Shown: in pieces, positions 1 through 12,201 of the stretch
Numbering within the stretch: position 1 is the first letter of the stretch
Layout: every line of letters begins with the position of its first letter
Origin: Cichorium intybus
Taxonomy: Eukaryota; Streptophyta; Magnoliopsida; Asterales; Asteraceae
Direction of reading: 5' to 3'
Length of the DNA: 64,000 nt
Assembly: GCA_023525715.1 (NCBI GenBank)
Contig: CM042009.1
Coordinates: 130,914,211 to 130,978,210 of the forward strand
Program-made: the position numbers and the translations under genes
The notes under the pieces: generated by a model
What the model was told of the DNA's origin: nothing
The model's input: the letters and a program-made list of their open reading frames with translations, nothing else
Database searches by the model: none

Positions 1-153
1 ATTTTGGGGTTTTCGTTCTATGTCTGTTCCAGAACTCGAAATTGATAGAGAAGTGACCATGAATTAACATGTTTGACGTTTTGAGATTTCTCTAATTTAG
101 GTATTATGAACTTTTCTTCCACCAGGGTAACTACGTGAGTTGCTTGTTTAGCA

Positions 154-885
154 ATGTCCAGGTCCCTTCTGTTAGTTACGTTGCTTTTGTTATTGGTGTT
201 GACTTCCCAATTGGATTGGAACCAGAAAGTCGTAAATGAAGTAGAAGCAAGATCATCAGCTCTTTCAAGAAGACAACAACTTGTTGTTCAAAGGGAAGAA
301 TATGTAAAAGAAAAGGCAAGTACTTCATATCCATTTTCTGTCATTTTTCTAAGTCCACACTAGGTTAAACTGCTGTTTTCATCTTATATACTCCATTATC
401 TGTGCATATAAAGTAGTTTGTGGAGGATTGAGTTGCAGACACTTGATCAGTAGGTATGATAGAACCAATAGTTAAGGACAAATTGGAAGTGAAATTGAAA
501 TCTCCAAAAAAAGAAAAAAACTAATTTACATGTGCAGTTATATGTTAGTATCTATTGGATTACATAGAGTGACCACATATCAACTTCTTACATCCACTCT
601 ACTTACTATCAAATAAATTCTTCAAATTTTGATATGAACACACTGGATTAATGTCACCTTTAGTATTATTTAAGCAACTTTTATAACAATTATCATATCA
701 TTTTCCCATTGCAGATAATTCTATCTCAGGAAAAACATATTCAGAAACTTAACGCACTTGTACAAACTCTTCAACAACAATTGCTTATATGTAGGGGCGA
801 GGGCGAGGGCGATTTCGTAAATGACACCACCACCCCTTTGACTGAACTTTTCAACGAACTCAAACACCACCAAATCATGGAATAG
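154..885 (+). CDS. Small secreted or membrane-anchored coiled-coil protein, two exons (154-315, 715-885)
   Basis: Joining 154-315 to 715-885 gives an open frame of 110 residues. Residues 1-20 are a Leu-rich hydrophobic segment (MSRSLLLVTLLLLLVLTSQL), read as a signal peptide or N-terminal anchor. A charged helical stretch follows, with a heptad-like part in exon 2 (KLNALVQTLQQQLL), suggesting a short coiled coil. The intron (316-714) starts with GC in the context AAG|GCAAGT, a good GC-AG donor, and ends TTGCAG. The join is in phase 0 and the frame stays open to TAG at 883-885. Without splicing the frame stops at 361-363. An in-frame TGA at 136-138 supports the start at 154, although TTTAG at 147-151 could be an acceptor, so an upstream exon off the window is possible. 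I do not recognise the family; function unknown. It is one of only two host genes seen here. Confidence 0.62.
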
Positions 886-1500
886 TCAACACCGCCTTCT
901 TTCTGTAAGCATTATTTATTATTTTATTTTCCTTATGTCAAAATTCAGCTCACAAAAATCATTTATCTATTCATATCTATTCATAAAATATCCCACAACA
1001 AATCTTTTAAACAACAATCACAGATAATAAATATCATCACTTCCATTTATTATTTTTTATCAGTACGTTCCTCTGTTTTTGTGTCAGAAAATCTTTACCT
1101 TATGATTTATTTTTTCCCTCACATTTCATTTTTTTTTTGTAGATTGATGAATATATGGAAGATAGTATATGATTAGCTGTTTAAAAATTTGCCTCTAAAG
1201 CAGGTTAGTAATGAATTTGTATTAATATTAGTAGTTGGTAGTCTTTGTATTTAGTTTTATAGAACATGTGAGATATTCAATTACTTTAAAGCTACCATCC
1301 ATCTTATTAAAATCGACAGAAATACCAGAAAAAAGAGTACTTGTTTTTGCAACTTACATGTGTTTGCGATATTTAATTTGTTAATCAAAGATGGTAACAT
1401 GTTGCCATCGTTATTAATTTGTGGTGGCTAATTAAATACTACCATTCATACATATCATGCACCAATTAAACATCATTTAATGGGTTTCGATCTTGTGTAC
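886..1500. other. AT-rich stretch without a gene
   Basis: The first part is probably the 3' UTR of the small gene at 154-885. The rest is AT-rich sequence with no supported reading frame or repeat structure. Confidence 0.5.
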
Positions 1501-1756
1501 CTGAAAATTTTAGTAAAATGTGAAATTAGATCAGAAATTGAAAAGCAGTGTTTGGTATTGATGGAATCGGGGAAGGAATGGAATCGCTGATTCCATAGAA
1601 GGGAAAGGAATGGAATTGCTGATTCTGAAAATTTTAAAGAAATGTGAAATTAGATCAGAAAGTGAAAGGTGGTGTTTGGTGCGATGGAAACGGGGAAGGA
1701 ATGGAATCGCTGATTCCATAGAAGGGAAAGGAATGGAATTGCTGATTCCATAGAAG
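1501..1756. repeat. Tandem duplication of about 124 bp, with internal GGAATGGAAT repeats
   Basis: CTGAAAATTTTA starts at 1501 and again at 1625, and GAATCGCTGATTCCATAG occurs at 1581 and 1704, giving a period of 123-124 bp. Each unit contains two copies of GGAATGGAAT followed by a TTCCAT hairpin. The short minus-strand frame across it is a by-product of the repeat. Confidence 0.8.
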
Positions 1757-1975
1757 GGAAGTTTTTTAGGGCTTAATAAATAAATCAGCTTACATGAACA
1801 TTTGGTTGCACATCGTAATCCAACTTATTAAAACAAGGTCATGTCAGCTTGAAAAATCGGTTGATATAATAAGTTAACAATTCTCAAATGACTTTTATAG
1901 AAAAAAAAAATAATAACTTTTTACGGTATTATTTTGGGCTTTTATCGTAAAAGTCATTGAGTTTTTCGAAAATGT

Positions 1976-4650
1976 TCGGTTTTGTCATTCTATGGATTTT
2001 ATGTCCACCAAAGGCCAAACTTTGCAAACTTTTTTTTCCATCTTTGTCCTGGAAACCTGTTATCAATAACAGGTTTCTAGGTTACCATGAAATTATTTTT
2101 GCATAAAAGTTCTTAAGTTTGCAATTTTTTACGTTTTTACCATGTAATTGATTTCGTATAAAAGTCCTTAAGTTTTTCGAAAATGTTCGATTTTGTCTTC
2201 TAACACCGCCACCACCACCTCCACTGTAGTGGTGGTGGGTGGTGGCGGTGTTGGAGGACAAAATCGAATATTTTCGAAAAACTAGGACTTCTATGCGAAA
2301 ATAATTTCATGGTAACCAGAAATATGAAAACAAGTTTGCAAATTTTGGACTTTAGTGAACATAAAATCTAGACAAAACTTTATAAATGGTCCCTGTGGTT
2401 TTACAGGATATCAACTTTAGTCCCTAATTTTCAAAACCTCAAGGATAATCCCTGTGGTTTGAAAACTTTATTTATGATCCATCCGTCGACTTTTGGCCGT
2501 TAAATAGATAACGGATGAGGGCAAAATGATCTTTTTCATAGCTGGGAACATTTATGAATAATCTCTAAGGATTTCGTGTTAGAAAGGTGGCCCTTTTGGT
2601 TTTAATTTGTATCGTCATTGGTCCATCACTTATATAAAAAGACTTTTATACCTTTTTTATTATATTTTACCTTTTTAATTTCTTTTTTTCTCTCTTGTTT
2701 TCCGTTTTATTTCTTTTTTAAGGCATTATATAAAGATTTTTTATACTCTTTTTATATATTTTACCTTTTTTATATATTTTTTCTTTTCTTTTCGTTTTCA
2801 TTTTTCTTTTAGTTTTTTTTTCTTTTTTTATTACGTTATTTAAATATTTTGTATTTTATATCCCTTTTATTATATTTTACCTTTTTAGTTTTTTTTCCTT
2901 TTTCGTTTTTATTTTTCTTTTAATACATTATCTAAAGGTTTTTTTTATTTTTTTTATTTTTATACACTTTTTATTATATTTTACCTTTTTAGTTATTTTT
3001 TTCTTTTTCTTTTTCTTTTAGTTTATTTTTCATTCTTTTAATGCATTATTTTAATGTATTTATTTTCTTATAGTTTATATTTCCTTTTTGAATACGTTAT
3101 TTAAATATCTGTTATTTTATATCATTCTTATTATATTTTACATTTTTCTAGTTTTTTTTTTCTTTTAATTTTTTTTCCTTCTTTTAATACATTATTTAAA
3201 GATTTTTTTATACCGTTTTTATTATATTTTACCTTTTTTTAGCTTTTTTCCTTTTTCCTTTTTCGTTTTTCTTTCGTTTATTTTTCATTCTTTTAATACA
3301 CTATTTAAAGATTTGTTATTTTTATACCTTTTTTATTATATTTTACCTTTTTTAGTTTTTCGTTTTCTTGTAGTTTATTTTTCATACTTTAACGGTTCTT
3401 ACTTATTTATTAATGTTGTTGAAGGCAACGTGGTTGGCACAGGCGACGAGTACGTAGACTAAGTATAACTCGTTAAAGTTTTTAATAGGTACTGTAAGTT
3501 GTGTTCAATCAGTTTAATGAGTTTTGTTGATATTAAATACATAATATAGGTGAACTCATGGTGCTGTGGGAGGAAGAAGACGACGACGAAGGTGGCAGAC
3601 AGTGGTGACGGCCGATGGTGGTACACGGTGGTGGTAATTGTGGAAAGCTTTTCTTATTTAATAATAATATAAAAATAAATATAAATCTAAATTAACTAGA
3701 AAAAAAAGATAAAATATAATAAAAACAATAATATTTAAATAATGTATTAAAAGAATGATAAATAAACTAAAATTAAATAAATTAAAAAAAATATATAAAA
3801 CATAATAAAAAGGTATAAAATAACAGATCTTTAAATAACGTATTAAAAAAATGAAATAGAAACTATAAGAAAAAAGGAAATGGAAAAGAAAAAAGAAACT
3901 AAAAAGGTAAAATACAATAATGTATTAAACGAATGAAAAACAAACTAAAAGAAAAAGAAAAAAGGAAAAAGGAAAAAAGGTAAAATATAATAAAAATAAA
4001 AAAGTTTTTAGATAATGTATTAAAAGAAAAAGGAAAATGAAAAAGAAAAAAAAAACTAAAAGAAAAAGGAAAACTAAAAAGAAAAAAACTAAAAAAGCTA
4101 AAATATAATAAAAAGAGTATAAAAATATAAAATCTTTAAATAATGTATTAAAAAAACTAAAAGAAAAAGGAAAAAGAAAAAGAAAAAGAAAAAAAACTAA
4201 AAAAATAAAATATATAAAAAGGATATAAAAAATCTTTAAACGATGTATTATAAAAAGACATAAAAAGGAAAAGAAAAAAGAAAAAAAAGAAATTAAAAAG
4301 ACAAAATATAATAAAAGGGTATAAAAGTCATTTTATAAGTGAGGAACCGATGACGATACAAATTAAAACTAAATGGATTAAGGACCACCATTGTAACAAG
4401 AAATACCTAGAAATTATTATAAATGGTCACTGCTATGGAAAAGACCATTTTGCCTTCATCCGTTATATATTTAACGGCCAAAAGTTGACGGAGAGACCAT
4501 TTATGAAAAGTTTTCAAACCACAAGGACTATGCTTGACGTTTTTGAAAGTTAATGACCAAAGTTGATATCCTATGAAACCACATTGACCATTTTTGAAGT
4601 TTTATCTTAAATCTATAGAAGGACAAAACCAAACGGAACCTTATTATTTT
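1976..4650. repeat. Outer fold-back element, split by the MULE-like insert at 2371-4606
   Basis: The left arm (about 1976-2215) is mirrored by 2225-2370. The centre is a GT-rich hairpin around 2215-2235 (CCACCACC / GGTGGTGG). Paired arm motifs include TTTCGAAAAT beside CGATTTTGTC, CATGAAATTATTTT, TTTGCAAACTT and GGATTTTATGT. The end of the right arm reappears only after the insert: 4611-4640 reads ATCTATAGAAGGACAAAACC, the reverse complement of the start of the left arm. The arms therefore rejoin if 2371-4606 and one target duplication are removed. It has no coding capacity. Family not assigned; a foldback/MITE type. Confidence 0.7.
2371..4606. mobile_element. Mutator-like fold-back element with about 1-kb terminal inverted repeats
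   Basis: The ends mirror each other: GACAAAACTT...GGTCCCTGTGGTTT at 2371 matches the reverse complement of 4560-4606 (GATAAAACTT...GGTCAATGTGGTTT), continuing with GGATATCAACTTT. Both arms continue inward as a pyrimidine-rich strand (2640-3390, TTTTATTATATTTTACC units) and its purine-rich mirror (3640-4330). This leaves about 250 bp of unique G-rich centre. The flanks are 9-bp target duplications with one mismatch, TAAAATCTA (2362-2370) and TTAAATCTA (4607-4615). A 9-bp duplication is typical of Mutator-like elements. There is no transposase, so it is non-autonomous. Confidence 0.75.
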
Positions 4651-5628
4651 TTCAATAGAAGATCTATGTGCTTTTCAAGGAATTACACTAAGATTTAGAA
4701 ATCAATCTAATATTCCAATTGATGACCACGTGAGAGAATCAAGAGGCACGTGATGATTGATGAGAAGTTGAGAACTAACAAATTTCCGAAATCTCGTAAC
4801 GTGTTATTGGTGGGGGATTAATTAATGAGGGTTGTAGATGAGACAATTAATTAGGGTCATGACTCATGGGAAAATGCAATGCAACCATATTTATTAATAC
4901 ACACAGATAGCCTTGCTTTAAATCAGCATTTCATTTAATTTATTTAACTACATATATGTAAGAACCTCACAGCAAAATAGTAACTTGGTTTTGCAAGAAA
5001 AATTATAAAATGTGACATTCTGTTGAAGTTCAATATTATTTATAAGATTAATATTAAAAGTTTTTAATAATTTTTTCTATAACGAATTTTCAAGGAACAA
5101 AAATTACTTTTCCAATAAGAAAACTCAATCATGTCTAATGTAAATCCAAACAATAATTTAAATTTAGAGGTTACACAAAATAAATTACAAATTAAACAAA
5201 TTATAACTTTTAAATAAACGAAGTCAAATCAAAATCTGGAAATCTAAACTAAAGCCCTAATTTAGATTTAAAAAAAATACAGAAAAACCCTAAACTAAAA
5301 CACATACTTATATTTTTACAGTAATATGGGAAAATTCTAATTTTCTATCGATTAATTCAATATGCAACATATTGAATCCGTTGGAGGTCACTTTTGTTGA
5401 ATTATTAGATATGGTGAGGAGTCGGTAAATATTTATTCATCAATACCTAAATAGATTTAATAATATTTATAAGATTTTTTTTAAAAGTTTTCAATAAATT
5501 TTTCTATCATGAATTTTCGATGAACAAACACTATTTTACCATTAAGAAAACTCAATCGCAAAACAGTATCATTTAATGATAAGTCGTCTAAAAGCTCTTT
5601 AATGATGTGAAATTGAGAGTGTCATTTG
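4651..5628. other. Gene-free AT-rich stretch with a diverged direct repeat
   Basis: No gene is supported. Two diverged direct copies of about 90 bp lie at 5038-5130 and 5464-5558. They share AAAGTTTT(T/C)AATAA, GAATTTTC and ACTCAATC. Confidence 0.5.
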
Positions 5629-5720
5629 ACCAAAAACAATTTTTTTTTTTGGAAACGGCAAATATATTAAAGCACCCCAACTTAGCAAGGAACTAAGAGG
5701 GGGCAAGAAAAGCAGAAGTT

Positions 5721-8700
5721 TTACAAAGACAAAGAAAAATGGGAAATTCCCCACTCAACCCAATTACAACAAAAATTACTCCTATGTTTTACCCAATTGA
5801 AAGAAGTAAAAATGATATCTCCTGCAATTGCCGTATAATGCTTACGCAAGTTCTTAAAAACCACATCGTTCCGCGCCTTCCAAATACTCCAAAGCATGCA
5901 TTGGATTATAGATACCAACACTTTCCTTTTCTTCGGGCAATTTCCCCATCTCGCGCCAAATTCAATGAGTTCCACTACCGAATTGATTGTGGGAATGGGA
6001 ATACCGCACCAATTGAAAATCCAAGTCAATACATTAATAGCATGAGGGCATCTAGTGAAGACGTGGTCGACATCTTCCTCTTCCAAATTGCACACCTTAC
6101 ATATGACGGATCCAACGTTAATGCCTCTATTCTCCAAGCTTTTTGTCACTGGTATTTTGCCCAAACCAACCCTCCAGACGAAACAGTTGACCTTTAGCGG
6201 AGCAATTCTAGACCACGACATGTTGACAAAACCAGTGGTAGTCAACTTTTCATCGATCCACTCCCTTATGTGATGTACAGCGAAAGAACCATCAGGAGAG
6301 ATTCTACAACTCAACTTGTCTGTGTTGTTTTCCACTCTAACAGCTCCGATTAGATGTAATAAGGAGCAAAATTCGGCGACAACGAGAGGATCACTAAAAC
6401 CAGACTTCCAATTCCAATTAAATCCATTGCTAGAGATCCGATCACCAACTAAACATGATTTTTTCTTTTCGATTTCATATAACTTTGGGAATCTAGCCTG
6501 CAACGTAGTATCTCCCATCCACCTGTCTTTCCAAAATAAAAAACAATTCCCTGCTCCAATTTTAAGAGAAAAAGCATCAAAGAAATTGTATCCTATATTG
6601 TTAAGATCCTCCTCAACCTTTGTAATGTTACGCCAGAAACTCACGGAGTCATACTTCGCCATATAGTGAATGGGTCTTGACTGTAAATTGTGAACGGCCC
6701 TTATAACATCCTTCCATATACATTGCTTCCTGTCTCTTAATCTCCACCACCATTTCACCAGCAGGGCAACATTTTGAGCCTTTAAAGAGCCAATCCCGAG
6801 TCCTCCTTTCTTCTTTGATGCTATGACGATTGACCATTTGACCCAATTAATCTTTTCACGTTTTCAATCCCACCCCATAGGAATCTTCTACGGATTTGTT
6901 CCAACCGATCTACAACACAAGACAGAGCTTTAAATAATGAGAAGTAGTATAAGGGCAAGCTACTTAGGACCGACTTGACAAGCGTTAATCTTCCACCAAA
7001 AGATAAATTTTTTGCTTTCCAACCGGACAGCTTTGAGTTGAAGCGATCGATTACCGGGACCCAATGTTTTCTTAAGTTCATATTAGCTCCCACTGGTACG
7101 CCTAGGTAAGTGAAGGGAAAAGCTCCGGGAACGCATCTTAGCAAGGCAGCCCAATTGTTTACTTGATTAGAAGAGACACCGATTCCAAATACTTTAGATT
7201 TGTGGAAATTCACTTGTAACCCAGAAGATGCATGAAAACATCTTAAAATTCTTGTAAGGTTTTGCATGTTGGCTCTAAATCCCTCACCCACAAATATTGC
7301 ATCATCATCGTAAAATAGATGTGAGATAGAAGGTCCATTTAACCCAATCTTTTTGCCTGTGAAAAGACCTTTGTCACAAGCCGTCCTCATCGCCACATTT
7401 AGACCCTCCATGGCTATTATGAATAAGAAAGGAGATAAAGGATCTCCTTGTCTTACACCTTTGGAAATATGAAATTCTTTCGTTGGGGATCCATTAATTA
7501 ACACCGAAGCATAAGAAGAAGTCATGCAGCCACGGATCCACATACGCCATTTATTACCAAAGTTCATCTGGGACAAAACTGAGTCTAGATACCCCCAGTT
7601 AATTGAATCAAAAGCTTTCTCGAAATCTACTTTAAACATGAACATCTTTTCTTTTGCTTTTTTCGCCCACGAGCACAATTCGTTGATGACCAACGGACCC
7701 TCCAGTATGTTACGACCATTGATGTAAGCCGATTGAGAATCGCCCACAAGAAGATCGATCACCGACTTCAATCTTAGAGAAAGAGCTTTCGCTAGTATTT
7801 TATACATGCATCCAATGAGTGATATGGGCCTGTAGTCGCATAGATTAACTGGATCTTTGATTTTAGGAATTAGTGTGATGAAGCTCGAGTTGCATCCTCT
7901 AGCTATGGTACCTGTTTCTTCAAAGTAGCGAACAAAATTCATCACATCGCCAATAATCAAATCGAAATGAGCTTTGAAGAACTTGAAAGTGAGCCCATCG
8001 GGCCCTGGTGCCTTTTCCCCACCGCATGCCCAAATCGCCCCTTTGATTTCCTCTACAGAAAAGGAACGTTCAATGTGATCTCTCTGCTCTACAGGAAGTT
8101 TAGAAAACATGGGGTTAGAGAAGGACGGTCGAACAGGCCAAGACTCGGTGAATTTTGCCGCAAAAAATCTAAAAGCCTCATTTTTTATTTCAACTGGATC
8201 AGATATCCAAGCCCCATTGATCGACAACCCGTTGATTCGATTTTTCCTGTTCTTGTTCTTTAGAGTATCATGAAAGAAGGATGTATTTTCATCACCATCC
8301 ACTGTCCATTTGACATGAGCCCTCTGTTTTAAATCCAGTCTGTGAAATCTTTCAAGATAAGCCAGTTTTAATTTCCCATCCTTCATTTCTTTGACTTCTG
8401 CATCATTCAAAGCTCTTGATTCAACAATAGAGTCCAATTTCATGAGTCTTTTTTTAAGATCATTTAGCTCCTTATTTTCTTTTGCAAATTCAACGCTTCT
8501 CCACCTCTTAATCTCATTTTTAATAAACTTCAATTTAGCAGACAAAAAGATATCTGGGGTGCCGTAACCCTGAAATATTGCACACGTAAATTTTACCATC
8601 TCTGAAAAACCATCTCTAAGTAACCATGAGTTGTATACTCTAAAGGGCGGTGGACCAAAATCAACCACATGATTGCATAGCATGATGGGAGAATGATCAG

Positions 8701-9372
8701 AATGCTCCCGTGGAAGAGCCATGACCGAGGATCTAGGTTGAACTGCCATAAAGTTTGCACACACTAAAATGCGATCAAGTTTGCTTAATTTACTGCAATC
8801 CGAGCTCAGATACGTGAAGCGTCTACCCCCATGCTAAATTCTTTCAATCCCAATGAATTGATAAAATTATTGAAATCGTTTGCCGAGGATTGACAGAAAA
8901 ACGAATTGATCCGTTCATCAGCCCTGCGAACCACATTAAAATCGCCAAAAAAGACCCAAACACCCTGATTGGAATTCTTTAAGCCTACTAATTCATCCCA
9001 TAGATGTCTCTTGTCAACAATAGATTGCGGAGCATAAACATTCACCAAAAAAGTATTTCCAGCAAAACCTTTCCATTTACCCCCAACAGTTAGGCTATAA
9101 CGAGACTTACTACAAAAATCAGAATCAAACACTTCCGGGTTCCAGATACTTAGCAGCCCCCCCCCCCCCCCCGATCTTCCAATAGAATCGATCGCTTCAC
9201 ATCTAAAGTTGCTATTTCCCCAGCGTCCAGTGACATCAATTTTAACCGAGTCTGATATATGAGTCTCTTGCAGGCCAATGAAATCTATATTGTGCTTCAA
9301 TTTTAAATCCCTTACCCAGTCGACCTTGTGAGATTCACTCACACCCCTTATATTTAGAGACAATAAATTCAT
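5721..9372 (-). pseudogene. LINE ORF2: endonuclease, reverse transcriptase, zf-RVT; two frameshifts
   Basis: ORF2 nicks target DNA and reverse-transcribes the LINE RNA. In order: an APE-type endonuclease at the N-terminus (LNIRG, QETH, GDFN, SDHSP); the reverse transcriptase (LIPKIKDP, DYRPISLIG, KVDFEKAFDSINW, GVRQGDPLSPFLF); and a C-terminal zf-RVT domain (WSRIAPLKVNCFVWR, then C-x2-C and H-x4-C). The total is about 1,217 codons, normal for plant L1. One G is missing from a GGGGG run at 8825-8829, after FSMG. One base is missing near 6855 in AAAAGATTAATTGG. Apart from these shifts I see no internal stop. Two oddities: the catalytic box reads YDDD where plant L1 usually has (F/Y)ADD, and a 16-G run (9157-9172) adds glycines in frame to the endonuclease. 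Confidence 0.9.
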
Positions 9373-11202
9373 TTAGGCATATTAATATCACCATCGCCGA
9401 TGAAAATTCCTCGCAGAACCGGGTCATCTTCATTTACCTGGAATCCAATTTCAGCACCGATGGCGGCTGTTTTCACAATCTCATGCATAGACGATTCTGA
9501 TTGTGATGTCTCAGCTGAGGGGCACACATCACAAGAGGGGTCGGCACTTCTATTCAAGTCGATCGAAGGATCCGGGGCGACGTCATTGGGTAAAGGGACC
9601 CGATCTATAGGGATCGGAGCACAGTATTGTCGAGGGGAAGAGAACCTTCTCCTTTTTTTAAGAGCTGATCCATTAACAAACTCTGATTGGGCTTCATCCG
9701 TATTAATTGGGCTGCTGTTACGATCCAGAACCTTGGGCCTGGTAGGAGCAGAAGCTGCAAATGGCCCAAAATAAAAACAAGACCCGGTAGGTTTAGTGGG
9801 ACTAGGTGGATTGACATCCTGTGGGACACGTGCGCCATCATCACCCAACATCTGGGATTCTACGAACGACTCCTCGACACCAACGTAATCTTTATCATTC
9901 GAATCATTTAATGCTGCATCAAATATCGATTCCTCCCCCGTCTCCGGCCATGCCGTCTCCGGCCATGCCGTTTACACTGGCAACGTGATCCTCCGGTAAG
10001 ATCTCGCCTTCCTCCGGAGCATCATTCATCGGATTGTTCTCCATAGAGTTCTTATCCCACGTGTCCGATATGCCATCTTCTTCGTCTGATTTATCCTCTG
10101 ACTCGTAGTGATCCGTTTCATCATCTAGTTCACCCGGCACCGTTGGTTTTTGAGAGAAAGAATGCATGGAGAACGGATGCCAATCATAGTATATTTCAGT
10201 TATTCCGATTTGAAATTCCTTTCCACCAGATAGAATATTAATCTCATCGTTAATCCTTGTTGTTGAAGAAGTTAATATGACTGCTTTGAAGTTAGACAAG
10301 TTCGCACTGTCCCACATTTTATCTTCCAACTCTACTAATTCCCCGTATCTTGCAGCAATCTTCCTTATGTTATCGGAGTCGCGGAAATGCAATGGTAGGT
10401 CAACAATACGTACCCAAGCCAGCCTTTGGAATTTAAGATCCATTGTGTAATCACCTGTTTTTAGCCATTTGAACCACTTCTTCCAGCATGATTCGTTTCC
10501 CAAAAAACCTTGAGCATTGGTGGAAATGCCAAAATGAAGCATAACATAAAGACCCCCATAGTAATAAACTCTTACATCAGGATTACCTTCATCTTCAATT
10601 AACAGTGGAAGATTCTTGAGTTTATCAATATCTATAATTTCACCAACTAAAATCATGTTTTTTAACAAGCACTCCAGTGCATACGAGGGCTTGAGTGATA
10701 CAGTATGTCTTTTAAACACCGGAGGATAAGCAGGAGAATTGTAAGATTGACCCATCACTACATTTGCGTACGAACCAAGTCTGATACCTCCGGTAGGAGG
10801 TTCGTGGGTCTGGTGTTTCTGTGACGGAGGTGGAGGAGGAGGAGGGGGCCTGGTGGGGTTATTTGTTCTTCGAAATCCATCACTACCAAACCTAGGTTTT
10901 CTCTGATACTTTGCAAGATTACAGTTAATAATACGATTGCCAAACCTGATTTCGCCAATCGACTTCTCAAACCGCTTGCTATCCCGAACACCCACGAATC
11001 TGATGAACGCAAAGTTTGCACCGCCTTTATCTTTCTTGCTCGGAATGAAAACATCTACAATCTTGCCAAATTGCTGAAATTTCTGCTTTAAGACTTGCGT
11101 ATTGATGCCTTCTGGTAAGTGAGAAACAAACAAAGTGATGGGTTCTTGCCGCCGATTGCCCACCGTTCGCCATCCATCGCCATCGTCAAAGTGTCTTTTC
11201 AT
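9369..11202 (-). pseudogene. LINE ORF1: RRM plus DUF4283-like RNA-binding protein, one frameshift
   Basis: ORF1 would coat LINE RNA and help form the retrotransposition particle. I take the start at ATG 11202 (MKRHFDDGDGW), because the longer open frame begins inside the target duplication. An RRM follows within about the first 95 residues: TLFVSHLPEG is RNP2-like and GANFAFIRFVG is RNP1-like. A proline run comes next, then a DUF4283-like segment with WVRIVDLPLHF. The frame stops at 9919 (GGGIDI). It continues without a stop in another frame (EESIFDAALND...) to the TGA at 9369-9371. The 1-base shift lies near 9930-9940, beside a G run and a short tandem repeat encoding MAGDGMAGDG. The stop overlaps the ORF2 start as ATGA, consistent with termination-reinitiation. 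Confidence 0.85.
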
Positions 11203-11252
11203 CTCCACAAAGTTAAAGTGTAAATGCTGTGAACGTGGATCGAACACGTGAT

Positions 11253-11287
<35 letters not shown>

Positions 11288-11586
11288 ATATTGGTTACGA
11301 CAACATTCTCGAAATAGATTAGGATGTAACCAACTCTAAGGGTTTTCACCAAAAACAATTAACATAGAGAATTATTGTAAACTTGTTTAAAACATTTGAA
11401 CAAATTTAGAGTATCATGCACCACATAAATCACAAAAAGGACAAATACCTAAATGGGAAATTTTCGTTTACGTCCTTACCAGGGGCGGAACACAAGCATT
11501 AGAACCAGGGGGGCCGAGACCATAACTTCAAAAAATTACCATATTAACAAGCTTAATTTGGATTAAAGTTATTACATATAAAAAAT

Positions 11587-11768
11587 CTAAACAAAAGCCA
11601 TTAATAGTTGATTGTTTTCTGGATGTTTTTGGGATCGGATTTCAGTAACGGGAACATCGACGATAGGGGTATTTTCATCTAAAACAGTTGTTGGTGGTTC
11701 TTCGGTATCTTTGGACGAACTTGCATATTTTCTTTTAAAAAGCCATGAATAGTTGATTGTTTTTTCAT
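11587..11768 (-). pseudogene. hAT transposase N-terminus remnant (zf-MYM/TTF-type)
   Basis: From ATG 11768 the minus strand reads KKQSTIHGFLK. After a missing A near 11735 it continues in the next frame as RKYASSSKDTEEPP...IVDVPVTEI to a TAG at 11587-11589. Starts of the form 'FLKRKxxSSS' followed by an acidic, low-complexity stretch are usual in plant zinc-finger MYM-type hAT transposases. That assignment is from memory of the family; the frameshift and stop are read directly. Nothing of the DNA-binding or catalytic domains remains. Confidence 0.5.
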
Positions 11769-12070
11769 GTTACTGTACACTACATAACATAATTAACTAA
11801 TAATCAACAAATAATCAAAATGAAATAGTAGTAAACATTTATAATTAACAAACAATTAATTATTTTAATTCACTAGAACTTTTTTACAACAATTATAATT
11901 AAACGTTAACAACAATTATAATTATATTTCAATAACAATATAAAATTAACTAATAATTATTAGAAATAAAAATTAAACAACTAACATACAAAAGTATACA
12001 TTCTTAACAACTAGGTTATGTTAATTTGCATCATAAATTCGTGACACATGAAACTCAAAAGTTTTAATTG

Positions 12071-12201
<131 letters not shown>

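Larger units (their letters stand above)
5642..11347 (-). mobile_element. Full-length L1-type LINE
   Basis: This non-LTR retrotransposon lies on the minus strand. Its 5' UTR (about 11203-11347) is followed by ORF1 (RNA-binding), ORF2 (endonuclease, reverse transcriptase, zinc-binding domain), a short 3' UTR and a poly-A tail (12 T at 5641-5652 on the plus strand). It is flanked by a perfect 13-bp target duplication, ACCAAAAACAATT, at 5629-5641 and 11348-11360. This marks both ends and shows the 5' end is not truncated. ORF1 and ORF2 overlap by ATGA. Only three 1-base frameshifts separate it from a coding-competent copy, two of them in or beside G runs, so some could be sequence errors. Confidence 0.92.

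Noticed and set aside
2618..2812. Phe/Tyr-rich frame resembling a membrane protein
   Set aside because: Produced by the pyrimidine-rich arm of the MULE-like palindrome; no start context, no conserved domain.
4350..4553. 67-codon frame in the right arm of the palindrome
   Set aside because: It lies in the terminal inverted repeat, and its mirror copy at 2380-2600 is not coding.
5739..6666. Plus-strand frames opposite the LINE
   Set aside because: Antisense shadows of ORF2, whose minus-strand motifs are unmistakable. Same for 7524-8263 and 9400-9911.
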